Shown here piece by piece: positions 11,491 to 22,849 of a stretch of DNA of 64,000 bases. How positions within the stretch are numbered: position 1 is the first letter of the stretch; every line of letters begins with the position of its first letter. Origin of the DNA: Stomorhina lunata (lineage: Eukaryota; Arthropoda; Insecta; Diptera; Rhiniidae); the NCBI GenBank assembly GCA_933228675.1, contig OW121740.1:132726940-132790939 (forward strand), written 5' to 3'. Under the pieces are notes generated by a model that saw only the letters and a list, made by a program, of their open reading frames with translations, searched no databases and was not told where the DNA came from. Made by a program: the position numbers and the translations under genes.

Positions 11491-12197
11491 TTTGTGCTGA
11501 TGTATGTAACGCATAGAAATATTTGTCTTAGACCCATCTTTTAGTATACCAATAGGCTTAGAATCACTGTCCGTCCGTCCGTTTGGCTGACTGGCTGGCT
11601 GGACCCCCATGTAAACCTTGTAATCAAACTACAAGTCGCAATTCTAAAGATAATTTGATGAAATTTGACACAGATCATTTTTTTCATAATCGGTCCATTA
11701 TTTATGATACCTCCCATAGGTCACACTTTCCGGAATTTATATATTGGCCACAAACATAAATATTTCAAACAAATACTGCTTATTTATGTAAACAAAAATC
11801 GCTGTACCATATTTCGTTGAAATCGATCCACATTTGACCATAGCTCCCATACAAACTCTTCTTTAAAAACGCAGTAAATGAAACAAAAATCACTAAAAAG
11901 CTCGTAAATCTAAAGATAATGAGAATTTCAAGTTTGGTTTTTGCACACAAAATTTTTGTAACAAATTAAATAAATTTGCCAAATTTCAAGATTATCGGTC
12001 CACATTTGACCCTAGCTCTCATATAAGTCCAAATGACGAAAACAGCTTATATATATAAGTTTTGAGAAAATGTTTGTGTGATGGCAAAATTTAGCAAAAA
12101 TTTGTCTTTATGCAGTAAAAATAACACCTTTGACCTTAGTGGTATAGGGTATCTTATGGTCGGGCTTGACCGAATATAGCACTTTCTTACGTGTTTT
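11491..12197 (+). mobile_element. Helentron/DINE-1-like repeat, copy 2 (5'-truncated)
   Basis: From GTGCTGATGTATGTAACGCA onwards it matches 48,098-48,853. It has a GTCC run near 11,570, repeated CCATAGCTCCCATA segments, and the terminal GGTATAGGGTATC, then GGTCGGGCTTGACCGAATATAG, then CTTACGTGTTT. Its left end, where the TATACCCTTCACC inverted repeat should be, is missing and is occupied by the MITE half copy. Confidence 0.55.
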
Positions 12198-12580
12198 TAA
12201 CTCATTTAATATTTTGTTTGTTTTTTTAGAACGTATATTTTCTAATCGGTCGCACAAAAAAGTATTTTTTAACTTTACTAAACCACTTAAATGGTTAGAG
12301 ACGCGTTTTATAAGTTTAGCTATAGTGTTATGTCTTTATGTACTAGATATCCCAATAAATAGACTATGATCTTCTTCAACAATTTATATTAAAAAAAAAT
12401 ATTTTCTCAATTAACTCAAATGATATATTTATAATGGAGTTGTTACGTTTTGGTGTGAACGTTTACAATTGTTCCTGTTTGAAATGCATATGACTGTCGC
12501 AGCTGTTCTTGCTGTACATCATTAAATCGGACGACTTTTTCAAGTCTATTGGATCGTATCACAAATTTGGTCTCAAATGC
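12198..12580. other. Stretch without firm assignment
   Basis: The plus strand is open over 12,166-12,369 and the minus strand over 12,443-12,631. I recognise neither. The minus-strand frame runs into the mariner-like remnant but in a different frame, so it may be a decayed continuation of it. Confidence 0.35.
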
Positions 12581-12790
12581 TTTAGTAGAGCTCCAAATCG
12601 TATCTTGTTGGCTGCCATTTGGCATCACCATTTCGGCTAATTAAACTGCCATCAATGTTTGACTCAATAAATCTATTGTGAATGAGATGTGTAGCACCAT
12701 CGCGTTGAAGCCAAAAATAGTTTATTTCAATTCCATTAAGAAATTGCACAAAAATCGGTAATCATGGTGCGATAGGTGTCTACATTGACG
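12581..12790 (-). pseudogene. Mariner-superfamily transposase remnant
   Basis: Reading from 12,790 downwards on the minus strand, the translation gives VDTYRTMITDF, a stop, then NGIEINYFWLQRDGATHL, then SLISRNGDAKWQPTRYDL. The order matches the central part of Tc1/mariner DDE transposases, where the family has a WFQQDGATCHT-like block carrying a catalytic Asp and an ISRNGDVNWPPRSCDLTP-like block carrying the last acidic residue. The frame stops at TAA (12,581-12,583) soon after the DL and lacks the usual TPLDYFLWG continuation and the C-terminus. Terminal repeats were not found. This is a decayed fragment with no function expected. Confidence 0.7.
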
Positions 12791-13017
12791 ATAATGGCAC
12801 ATTGAGGCGTTCTCTACGCAAGCAGCACCAAACAAGAGTAATCAATTTATTTCGTTCAGTTGAGATTATTGTGACAAATAGAATAACATAAGTATTGGAA
12901 GATTCGAAAAAATCTCTAATTCTCTAATTTGTACCGATAAATAGCCCACCCAGACTTTGAGACCGATGTAAAACAGACATTTCTGAGCACAAGTATGAAA
13001 TTGCTATGCTATGGTTG
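12791..13017. other. Unassigned DNA next to the hAT element
   Basis: It may hold more of the mariner-like remnant (the minus strand gives a few family-like residues up to about 12,830). The remainder is unassigned. Confidence 0.3.
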
Positions 13018-14056
13018 ATGTAGGGTAGGGTTTGCAGTTCGGTTTTAACCGAAACCGAAACCTCGGTTTTTTATGCCTCAAAACCGAAACCGAAAACCGT
13101 AGAAAAAACCGAGGTTTTAGCTATTTATTTTTCATAATTTTTTGTTGGTATTATTCAGAAATAACAGTAGCTTATCATAAATTTGCACGTAATTTTTCTA
13201 TTTAATGAAGCAGAAGAATGAAACAAGCAAAAGTTGTTTACAATGTACGAATGGACAGGTGTAAGGGGAAGACGGTATATGAACGTAAATATTCACGATT
13301 CTCATGGTAAATTTGATAACCTGGGCCGTATTTTAGGAACGTGTAATTCAAGAAACCATTAGACAAAGGCTAATGGAGTTTAATTATTCACTTGATGCAA
13401 ACATCTATAGATGGAGCAGCAGCCAATATCAAATTTGTATCTGAAAATTAATTTTGAAGACGGCGGCGATGAAACTTTGACTCATTTAAAACCGATTGCC
13501 CATATACATTTGAACCTATTGGCTGTAAGAAAAATTGTTCTGTATTTCAAAAATTCGTCAGTTCGTTATAAGATTTTACAAACAAGAGTTAAAAAGCATC
13601 ATAATCGTGAACTAAGTTTACTCTTAGATTTCTGCTTCTAAAGAAAGTATTCATGAGAGTTTAGAAATGCTGTCGACCTTAGATTGGCTTTATTCTCTCG
13701 ACTTTGAAATTGTAAATTCTTTAAAATCGTTGCTATTTGTAAAAATTACTATTGAAGCAATTTGTCGCTCGGATGCAAATATTATTCACGCTAAAGGGGC
13801 TCTGCAGTTTCTCGAAAAGAAACAAGACTTATTTAAGAAATCTCTCATATTTAAAAAACCTGAATTATTTTCCTGAATTTTAGTATTAAATTATAACATG
13901 TTTTAATGAAGTTATCTAATATTTCCTACAAATTTAAACTGAAATAGTTTTATTTAAAAAACCGAAAACCGAACCGAAACCGGCCGGTTTTGGGTGTTTT
14001 AAAACCGAAACCGCAGTTTCTTATTTTCACCGTTTTTTGCAAACCCTAATGTAGGG
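13018..14056. mobile_element. hAT transposon with perfect 8-bp target duplication
   Basis: The element spans 13,026-14,048 (1,023 bp). Its ends are TAGGGTTTGCA and TGCAAACCCTA, and it is flanked by ATGTAGGG on both sides (13,018-13,025 and 14,049-14,056). An 8-bp duplication is diagnostic of hAT, and NNNTANNN fits the preference described for the Buster group. Both subterminal regions are packed with ACCGAAACCG-type repeats in both orientations. The target was an older copy of the tRNA-bearing TIR element, since ATGTAGGGGATGTTG is element sequence. Confidence 0.9.
13249..13876 (+). pseudogene. hAT transposase remnant
   Basis: Three segments in different frames match hAT transposase in the correct order. 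At 13,249-13,362: EWTGVRGRRYMNVNIHDSHG then NLGRI, ending at TAG. At about 13,409-13,641: DGAAANIKFV, then AVRKIVLYFKNSSVRYKILQ and ELSLLLD. At 13,667-13,876: FEIVNSLKSLL and ITIEAICRSDANIIHAKGAL then QFLE. The expected CKTRWNS block after LLLD is destroyed, and the N-terminal BED finger and C-terminal dimerisation domain are missing. With at least one frameshift and stops this is inactive; mobility would need transposase from elsewhere. Confidence 0.85.
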
Positions 14057-14255
14057 GATGTTGGGTACCAAGCAAAGGTTCTGATTGGTATTATCTTGGT
14101 CGTATCAGCTGTGGATACCAACCTCTTCGTGGTATCACCCGAGAAATTACGTTAAAACCCGTTTATGTAGTGAGCTAACATGTGCCGCGAGTTCTCGAAT
14201 AATAACGATAAAAAATTGGTTAGGAACTCGGGATAGTAACCCACTCCTGGAAGAA
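14057..14255 (+). mobile_element. Diverged fragment of the tRNA-bearing TIR element, copy 5
   Basis: It aligns with 29,484-29,690 of the complete copy: GATGTTGGGTACCAAGCAA, then GCTGTGGATACCAACCTC, then GGTATCACCCGAGAAATTAC, then GAGCTAACATGTGCCGCGAG. It is much more diverged than copies 1-3, so it is older. The hAT element sits exactly at its left edge. Confidence 0.7.
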
Positions 14256-14489
14256 ATCATTACTAAAAAAAAAAGCTCTAATTATAACACAGTACGACAC
14301 TGGTTGGTACACATGAGAAATGTTAACAGAATATAAAAATAGGCTTAAAATAAAACAATACGTGACTCGGCGTTTTGCTGTAGCACGTCGGAATTTCGAT
14401 TCAGAAAATCGATTTTAAAGATTCGAAGGACCGCACGATGGGCCGAAATATTTATTTAACAGGAATAAATTCATAAATTTATAAATACC

Positions 14490-14715
14490 TAGCCGATATT
14501 TCTAAAATTTTCACCGTGTTTTATTGCATCTCCGGCGCCTAATGCTGGCTATAAACTTTTTTAAAGTGGGAGTAGCCCCGCTCATATAAAAAAATACATT
14601 TGATCGATTTCTCTAAAATTTTCAACGTGTTTTATTGCATCTCCGGCGCTTAATGCTGGATATGAACTTTTCTGATATTTAAAGTGGGAGTAGCCCCGCC
14701 CATATAAATAAAATT
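14490..14715. repeat. Two-copy tandem repeat, 111-118 bp
   Basis: TTTTATTGCATCTCCGGCG occurs in both units with the CCGGCG blocks 111 bp apart (14,532 and 14,643). GTGGGAGTAGCCCCGC occurs at 14,566 and 14,684, 118 bp apart. The blocks lie inside the long-inverted-repeat element. Confidence 0.8.
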
Positions 14716-15783
14716 ATTTCATGGTATATCTGACCCACTATTTTAGCTCGGATAATCAAATTTGCTGTGGGCATCTTAACATTTAAGGTGTATAAGCATG
14801 CAAAAAATGGAGGCTATAGAAATAGTAGGCATGGCACCTTCCATACAAAACAAAAAAAATTATCTATATATTTTCGAATTAGAATTACCAAAATTTATAT
14901 ACATGGTTTTACTACAAATAATTATATGTGATTTCACATAAAATTGGTGCGGAATTAGGAATGGTAATACAATGACCAGGATATATAATGAAATGATATT
15001 GTTTACTTGCATTTCAACCGAGTTGTGCCGCTTTTATAACACAAAGTTTAATTTTTTTCATTTTATGACATTTTTTGCAAACTGGTGATATATGTGTATC
15101 TTGGCTTTTTGACCGTCTAGTATTATAAACATTTAATTCCAGTGATTCAACATATTCAATCTAGGTTAAATGCTTAAATTTAAACCATTTTTCAAAAAAC
15201 TTCAAATAAGTAATTTCAGTCATTTTTCTGAAAAGTAATATAAATGGATCTTAGGTTGCGCGTTGACTCAAATTTGTTTCTTTAATCTTAAACATGACTA
15301 AATGGTCTAACTTTTGTAGTGGTTTGCAAAGTATGCAATCGTCTGCAATTTTTTATTTTCCTACATATATTTAAGATTTTCGCTTAAAAAAAGCTTTTAC
15401 ACGAATTTTTTCTTATATAAATAATATGTATTAACCAAATTTGTCAACAGGAATGATCTCTATTTTGTGCGGAAAACAACGATGTATGGCAATATAAAAT
15501 TAACTTTCAATAAGTTGTCGAAATCCCCGAAAAATTGTAAGACTATGTTTTGACAAAAAAAACGAAACGAAAAATGTATTACCTTTGGCGTTGCCGTACT
15601 TCTAAGATAACAACCAAAGTTATTAATTTTTATGAAATAATATAGCACAAGTGAGTGGTTTTTGGTAATATTAAACGATTTAAGAAAATTAATTTATTCG
15701 CTTTAACTTCTTCTAGCCGGCCCATCGTGGACCGTGGAGGTTCACCTGTAACGTAATACTATTATAAAAAGTTCTATAAAAAT

Positions 15784-16106
15784 CGAACCGCCGTGGTATA
15801 GCAGGTTAGACATCCGCCTAGCATACCAGAGGCCCAAGTTCGATCCCTGGCCAGACTCACTTGAAAAAATAAATTTTCAAAAAAGCGGCGGTTCACCTCA
15901 TAACTCAGCTAGCCACTGGTTATTGAGTATTAGGCTATGTAAAACTTCTCTAACTAATGCATTTGCCGTTCGGAGCCGGCGTTAAAACGTAGGTCCCTTT
16001 CAATGAGTCTAAAAATAGAATCGGATGCAGCTCATTGTCTGAGAGAAGTACCCCTTGTTTCAATTGGAATGTTGTCGGGGAATTATATATATATGTATAT
16101 AAAAAT
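15784..16106 (+). mobile_element. tRNA-derived SINE
   Basis: The head (15,786-15,857) resembles a tRNA, with an A-box-like TGGTATAGCAGGTTAG and a B-box-like AAGTTCGATCCC (15,836-15,847). A ~220-bp body follows, including GAGAGAAGTACCCCTTGTTT and GGAATGTTGTCGGGG, with a simple tail of TATATATATGTATATA near 16,084-16,100. Size, order and tail fit an insect SINE; the LINE partner cannot be named from this alone. Confidence 0.7.
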
Positions 16107-16365
16107 AGAATGAGTGAACCGATTTAAGTGCTTGAGCCAGTTTTGAAAAGGGAATTATATTTGGATTTGTTTTTATTAAAAAAACATATTAAAACATATT
16201 ATTTCCATATCAAATATTATATTAAAGCGTCCTTAATTTTCATGTAAAATTATAAAATATCCAAAAATTTGATTTTCTTAAAATTCTGACGTGCTACAGC
16301 AAAAAGCCGAGACACGTATTTCTTTATTTTAAGCCTATTTTCATATTCTGTGAACTTTATTCAAA

Positions 16366-18827
16366 AACAAGTAAGAGTGATATATTCGGTTTTGCCGAAT
16401 CTTGGATACCCTTCACCAATGGTGTTCCAAAAGTACTTAATGTAATTCCTAGCAATATTTGGTTATACTAGTATTATATGCAAAGAGTCTTTAAAATTAA
16501 GAGTCGGAAAACGAAAAGCCTTTCGGTGGCGTCATCATCTAGTAATGATTACTAGACTACAAGTAGAGAATGCATATTTAAGCCAGCCAGTAGCTTCGGA
16601 ATAAAATGGACACATATTTTACAAACATTTAATAAAGCTCGATAGACCAGATAAACCATGCTTCAAAATGTAGATGCCCTTACATTTGCAATAGCACATC
16701 GATTTGATGAAGTTTAAGTATTCTGACATGCAACCCAAAAACGCTGTGCCCAGTGAGGGTTGTGCACTTTAATTCGTACGAATTATCCAACTAGTAAAAG
16801 TTCTTGATTAGTTATGTAAAACTCTGAAGTTAGCGGACTGATTTAGGTCAAAGCTTTAACAATGATAAGCCTTAAAATTATAGGGTATACACTCTTAGTT
16901 TTAGATACATACGTGAAATATATAGCTTTTGAATGGATGGATATCAGCTTTGTCGGAAAAGTTATTAAAGATTTACTTATTAATCTGAAGTTAGTTAATT
17001 AATTAAAATGAACACTTCATCAATAATATTTGGGATGTATTGTTCTTTCGATCTGTCTGATGGATGTTTGGAAAGTTTTGCTCTAGTTCTTTGTGCAATT
17101 TTAATGTGATTTAATTTATCAGCATTAAATCGATTCCCGGTCGGGGTTATATGGGAGATTTCACTAAATGTGAATAGAGCTCGCCCATTTTCAATATCGA
17201 ACTTTTCAAGAGATCAGAAATACTTTTGTCAAATGTTGTCCCTCTAGAAAGTTTATTTTAGGCGCTTTCGCTCTGAATATCAATATTGTACAACGTCTTT
17301 ATACTAAATGTCATCATCGTATCTTAGGCGAAGTTATACGGGATCAATTGTCAAACGTGAACGGATTTCTCCCAATTGCTATAAAAAAATTTAAATTTTC
17401 GTTGATATGTGAGATACTTACATACATATGTAGGTTTTGAACGGATATCATGTAATTAGCTGCATTTTTGTACTTCCTAGGAAGATTACCTATAATTTGA
17501 TATATAATACATTCTCAAATGTTATCATAATGTTCAAAAGTCAGACACAAAATTAAGATTAATGCAGAGTGTCTGTCTGCTAAAATCAGATTTGTGGAGC
17601 TCCTGGATTTTACACAAAATTTTAGGATATTGGGCCACCCTGAATTTTATCATTGTCGATCAAAACGCCATCGCTTAAACGCTAAATTATATCTACCACA
17701 AATTACCGAATGCATCAGGATTTAGGTAATCTCCTGCGAAGGACGCTATTAAAATTCATCAAAATAAACACCTGAGATATCGACAAAACAGGAACTCCAA
17801 AAACTTGACTACAACAGAAAAAATTGCAGACGGGTAGACGGACGGACGGACGGACGGACGGACAAAAAACAGACGGACGGACAAACAAACAGACGGACGG
17901 ACAGACAGACAAACAGACGGACGGACGGACGGAGGTCGCGAAATCGATTTTCCTGCCGATTCAAAGTTGATCGGTACAGTTTGAATGGTATTCGTAATCA
18001 GATTTGTGGAGTATAGATTTTAGAAAATCCTCACACAAAGAACGATGTCAAATTTCATCACAATCTGTCCATAAACACCTGAGATATTGCTGAAAGAATA
18101 CTTACAAAATGTAAACAAAATTTCTTAGACACGTACTTTGGGCAATTTGCTGTACATCAAATGTAGTGTTATGGCGATGTCTCAATTGTTTATGGACCGC
18201 TTTTGATAAAATTTAATAACGTACTTGGCGGGGGAATTTTCTAAAATCTGATATAAAATTTATGTAGGTCCGTGCTAAAGGAGGATGGTTTGTCCTATTT
18301 CTGCATTTAATTTTTTCAACAAACATTCTCTAATGCGTACTTTGGCCAATTTGCGATACATCAAATTCAGTGTTTTGGCGATATCTCAGTTGTTTATGGA
18401 CCGATTTTGATAAAATTTTACAGAGTGCTTTGGGAAACTATTTCCTACAATCTGATATATTATCACATGTACAACAGAAATATCTATTTTCTCTTGTTAT
18501 TTAAAAGTGTGTTTCAATCAAAAATTTTAAAATTTTCGCCTAATTTTTGGTATTTTTTCGATATTTTCGGTGTTTATAAACCGAATTTAATAGCGTTCAT
18601 TGCGGGAGAATTTCTTAAAATCCTATATAAATTTTATGTAAGTCCATCCTCCAGGGGCTTCAGAAACTTGATTTCAACAGACAGACAGGCGGACATCGCT
18701 TAATCGATTCTCCTCCCGATTCTGAGTCGATCGGTATAATTTTTATGGGGTCTACGATCACTAATAAAAAAATTACAAACGGAATCACAAACTTATAATA
18801 CCCTTTCACCTATTGGTGAAGGGTATA
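16366..18827 (-). mobile_element. Helentron/DINE-1-like repeat, copy 3
   Basis: In minus orientation it begins TATACCCTTCACC and ends with TTGGTGAAGGGTATCC, a hairpin TTCGG/CCGAA (16,385-16,399) and the tail CACTCTTACTTGTT. The layout is that of copy 1 but with a different inverted-repeat sequence. A GTCC-type microsatellite (17,831-17,936, reading ACGG on the plus strand) lies inside, along with repeated segments ending GATATCTCAGTTGTTTATGG (18,161-18,210 and 18,361-18,410). It is inserted in the right arm of the long-inverted-repeat element. Confidence 0.55.
17831..17936. repeat. ACGG/ACAG microsatellite
   Basis: GACGGACGG-type runs interspersed with ACAAACAGACAG. The minus-strand frame at 17,715-17,912 with a Cys-Pro-Ser-Val repeat is only the translation of this run. 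Confidence 0.9.
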
Positions 18828-18864
18828 AAAAAATAGATTCTGTCGTACTGTGTAATTAAAGTGT

Positions 18865-20590
18865 TTTTGAAATTGGGGAAGCTTAGCCTTTATTTATTTG
18901 GGGTCATCGATTTTTCATGACAAAATTATGAATTGTTATGAATTAAGTGGCGAATTTTGATCAAAATTATAAAATAATTATTTTTTTAGAATGAAATTTT
19001 AACCCTCAACAGATATGGGGACAAAAATAACCCAAAAACTTTGAACAGCCACAAAATCTGAATCGAAGCGATATTAAAAAAAATTGCTAGGAGAATGTTT
19101 TTACAAAATTTCATCTCAATCGGAGATAGTGTAATTCTGTATGTGTTTGAAAATTTAAAAAATTAATTTGACTCCTATGCACTATAAACATTACCACAAA
19201 TCCAAGGAAAGGGTACCCTATGATGGTGAAAGATATTATTATAAGTTATAATTTATAACCTTAAAATGGATTATACGCCTACAAAATTTTTACTCGACTC
19301 AAAAATACTTAGAGGGAAATGATAATAGATATAAAAAATTGTCTATAGTAAAATTTACTATTTTATATCCTTTTTTAGAATTCATACAATTTTATTTCCT
19401 CTATCGATTGAAATACATAACAAGGGATTAAAAAAAAATATTCTTACAAAATTATCACGAATATTAGCATGTTAAAACCTCTAAAATATTAATATGAAAC
19501 AACAATGTTGATTTTTTATGGTTATAAATTAAGATATTGAAAAAATGTATTAAAACAAATAAAAAGAAATTTAAGACCTTAACACAAAATTAAGGAGGTT
19601 AATTTGCGTTTATTAAAATATGAAAAAAATACATAAAAAACAACATATAATAACGATTTCATAAAACGAATACAAATGAATAGATATTAAATTTTGGTAA
19701 ATTTATGTCTTGGAAAATTAGTAACTCATTAAGTTAAGAAAACCATAAGGAATTTATTATTTACAAAATACATTTTTTTTAATTTAAGGTTTTGAGGCAT
19801 AAAACATCTGACTTAAGAACGATTACCAGAAAAATACTTATTTTAATATCCTTTGCAAGCTTAAATTATTATCAAAGTTTAACAATCTTGTTAATTTCGG
19901 CCAAAAAAAAAAAAATAACAAAATATTGGCTTGTAATTTGCAACATTTATCACCTTTACAACATAAATAAATAAATTGAAAAAGTCCAAAATGTAAATAA
20001 TGAATTTTACATGCAAAACAGTTTTGTTTCTTAAAATAAATATCGAAAAAAAAATTTTTGACTCGAAAACGAAAAAAATGTAAATTAACAAAAGCCAAAA
20101 AAGGGCCAACAAAAAATGTAACATTCATTAGGCATTTCTTGTTATCACATTTAGCACTTAACGGCTCGTAAAAAACTGACTAAATTGTGGTAAAACAATT
20201 GTTTGTTTATGCAAAAACCCAAAAAAAAGAAGAAACTGAAACTGAAATACACAGCAAGGGGTCCCACACTCCTTTTATGAACTTACTCAAAAGGATACCC
20301 AAATGACTAAAACGCTAAAATGACTTTAAATTGAGGGATCTAAAATTTGGCTTTTAAACTCTGGCATTATTTAAGCTAAGAGTTTGTATGTTTTTCGTCT
20401 TTAGCCAATTAATGAAGAAAAATTGCATTTTAATGACACGTAACATGTTCGCATTCGTACAATTTCGACAAAAATGTGCAAAACAATTTTGTTAACAAAA
20501 TTCATTTTGTTTAAAGTGTTGACAGGCTAAGGAAAATATGTGTAAAGAAATTCAATTTAATTTAGATATCAATTTGATAGATGGAAAAGT
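18865..20590. other. AT-rich DNA, little recognised
   Basis: Around 18,960-19,250 the wording (TTTCATCTCAATCGGAG and similar) resembles Helentron-like internal sequence but is too diverged to delimit. Overlapping minus-strand frames at 19,838-20,128 are Phe/Leu-rich products of T-runs. Nothing else stands out. Confidence 0.4.
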
Positions 20591-21190
20591 AGATAAATTA
20601 TTTTCTTATAAATTTTCGTTGCTGATTCATATATAGAATGACTATCTCGAAAACGGCTCTAACGAATTTGATAAAATTTGGATAGTGGGTACCTGTTTTG
20701 ATGTATAGGTCTAGTGAGAAGGGACTTTTGGAACCTTTGCCTCTAAGAGGGTAAAAAATCGAAAATGATATATCTACTAAATTAATATGCATAGAAAGAA
20801 AATTAAAATTATGTTTTGAAAAGCTGTTAAAATAGGCGGACAGGTGTTTGGTACTTTTTCAGTCTAAGCCCGATAGGGGGTAAAAAAGGGTGAAAATAGT
20901 TTTTTTGGTACCATTTTTAAGCCACTCTTATCTATTGAAGCAAACAATATAGAAAAGAATTTTGTAATGCAATCAATAAATGTGAGAAAAATATGGAACA
21001 CGTATTTGGTACTTTTTTGATTTCGGGGGGAAAAAGGTATAAAAGGGATAACAGCTCATGAAGTAATATGAATAGGAACAATATGTTAACTGCGTTTTTA
21101 TAAAAAGTACCGAATTCAATTGGTACCAAATATGCATATGTAACTTTTTAGAAATAAGGGGATAAAAGGGGAAAAATTGGTAAAGTTATA
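20591..21190. repeat. Degenerate tandem region with GGTAC-centred blocks
   Basis: TTTGGTACTTTTT plus GGGGGTAAAAAAGG-type blocks recur at about 20,850-20,890, 21,008-21,045 and, weaker, 20,690-20,755 and 21,120-21,170, suggesting a decayed ~150-bp tandem repeat. No coding potential. Confidence 0.5.
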
Positions 21191-21209
21191 ACTTTTTAAC
21201 AAATGAATG

Positions 21210-21645
21210 TTTTTCTGTCTGAATGTCCTTAATAGAATAGTAAACTATGCATTTAACCATGTTATGCTTATGCAATGATCTTTAGCTAAAGTTGTTACGC
21301 ATGAGCCAACGAACGTTTCTTAGTTGGTATGAACAATTTCCGATAGGTGGCGCCACTGAAAATTACTCAAAGTGAATTAAATTGTAAGCTGTGCATTTGA
21401 TCATGCAAAGATCTTTAGCAAAGTTGTTGCACATGAGTCGACGAAGGTTCTTTGTTGGTATGAACAATTTTCGATAGGTGGCATCACTGAAATTTACTCA
21501 AAATGAATTAAATCGTAAACTGTTCATTTTATCAGGCTATGATCTTTAGCAAAGTTCTTACGCATGAGTCGACGGAGGTTTCTAAGTCGGTATGAACAAT
21601 TTTCAAAATTATTCATATTAAACTATGCATTTGATCATGTGTTGA
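21210..21645. repeat. 131-bp tandem repeat, about 3.3 copies
   Basis: The block GGTATGAACAATTT starts at 21,326, 21,457 and 21,589 (spacings 131 and 132). Each is preceded by ATGATCTTTAGC...AAAGTT and CGCATGAGTCGACG, and the first two are followed by CGATAGGTGGC. It ends within the fourth copy near 21,645. Confidence 0.85.
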
Positions 21646-21785
21646 TAGGACAAAATTAATAAAATTATTCAAAATTAATTGAATATTTCTGTACCGTTTT
21701 TTCTCTAAATTTATTTTATTTAGTTAGTACTTTATAAAATAAAATATATGAAAACTTTAAAAGTCGCCTCGAAATGCTTATCATA

Positions 21786-21804
21786 AAGCTCCGAGCAAGG
21801 CTCG
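21786..21804. other. Hairpin CCGAG/CTCGG
   Basis: CCGAGCAAGGCTCGG followed by TCCCCCAGGTACTAT. A short GC-rich hairpin at the end of the tandem region may mark the terminus of a transposable unit that carries it. Confidence 0.4.
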
Positions 21805-22127
21805 GTCCCCCAGGTACTATTAAATGAAAGGCTTATTTGTAATTTACTGGAGTACTTTATATAAATAATTTTAAAAACAAAGCTTCAAAGCAAATGTTTC
21901 TTATAAAGTATTCAAAAACATTCTAGGTTTTCTTTATTTTGTCACTTAATTAGTGTCTAAAAGTCAACAATTATCTACCAAAGTCGTCTATGTCTTATGA
22001 GTCGAGGCAAAAAAAAAGAACTAAACTTAAACGCTTACACGTGACCCTTGACATAAAAAGTTAGGGTGCAATATTTTTGATTAAACCCTTGACGTGTAAC
22101 GCAATGGCTACAATTAATTTGGCTAAA

Positions 22128-22205
22128 AACAAGTAGGAACGAATAAGAGCACGTCAAGCTCGACTATATGATACCCTATATTACTAAGGTGAAGACTTAT
22201 AACAG
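22128..22205 (-). mobile_element. Terminal fragment of a Helentron-like repeat
   Basis: The minus strand reads GATACCCTATCATATAGTCGAGC, with TTGACGTGCTCTTATTCGTTCCTACTTGTT after it. This is the same terminal layout as copies 2 and 5 (hairpin region, then a tail ending CTTGTT). Only the last ~80 bp is recognisable. Confidence 0.45.
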
Positions 22206-22372
22206 TAACCCACAAAATTTAAAATTGAATCAATACAGAGTGGCCGATTTTTACATTTAATTAAAATTGCTATTTTTGAATGTGCAGTTCTGATATTAAA
22301 AAAAAGTTTTTTATTTTATAGACAAATTTTTGGCAGAAAAATTAACAAAAATTTTTCAATAGAAATTTTTTA

Positions 22373-22811
22373 AAAAGTTTTACTGTAGTGTATTGCACTA
22401 AGATCCCAATTTATTACAATTATTTATTATTGTAAAAAATAGTTTTTTGATAAAACCAAAAAATGTTCGCCAACAAAGCAACAACAAAAGTGTGGGAAAT
22501 AAAGAAATTATAAAACTGAAAAATGTTTATGCGTTTCTAAATATTCAGATGATAATCTTCGCTTTATGTTGATATTTGTTGGACACAATAATAATAATTC
22601 GTATTTATTCAGTCACTCAAATTATACACAATGTGTGGTTTTCGATCTGTCTAGAATAAGGGATAATCTTTCTGAAGAGGTGGCCTAACCAACCATCGAG
22701 GAAAGGTTTCCCCACCAACATTTTTTGGTTTTATCAAAAAACTATTTATTACGATAATAAATAATTGTAATTAATTGGGATCTTAGTGCAATACACTACA
22801 GTAAAACTTTT
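22373..22811 (+). mobile_element. Dispersed module with hammerhead-like motif, copy C, flanked by ~98-bp inverted repeats
   Basis: The left arm (22,373-22,470) is the inverted copy of the right arm (22,714-22,811). Both contain AGTGCAATACACTACAG or its complement, and the hairpin-forming ACTATTTATTAC/GATAATAAAT. Between them lies ~240 bp shared with copy B, including CTGAAGA (22,672-22,678) and CCTAACCAACCATC. The downstream GAAACGCGTC is deleted here, so this copy has lost the second half of the core. Satellite DNA lies on both sides. This is the only copy showing both inverted arms, so it best defines the module. Confidence 0.75.
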
Positions 22812-22849
22812 TAATTAAATGTTTGATATCCCAAAAATTTTGATAAACC

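Larger units (their letters stand above)
14272..18864. mobile_element. Long-inverted-repeat element, interrupted
   Basis: Left arm 14,272-14,415 and right arm 16,281-16,355 plus 18,835-18,864 are inverted copies. They share AATACGTGACTCGGC, TTTTGCTGTAGCACGTC and AATAGGCTTAAAATAAA, and further out ACACAGTACGACA. The outer part of the right arm is separated from the inner part by a Helentron-like insertion (16,366-18,827). Without it the element is about 2.1 kb. It contains a 111-118 bp tandem duplication and a SINE. No transposase frame seen; superfamily unknown. Confidence 0.65.

Noticed and set aside
12166..12369. Plus-strand frame with hydrophobic C-terminal half
   Set aside because: Starts within the end of a Helentron-like repeat, has no recognised family and no splice or promoter support.
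17715..17912. Cys-Pro-Ser-Val-rich minus-strand frame
   Set aside because: It is the translation of the ACGG/ACAG microsatellite.
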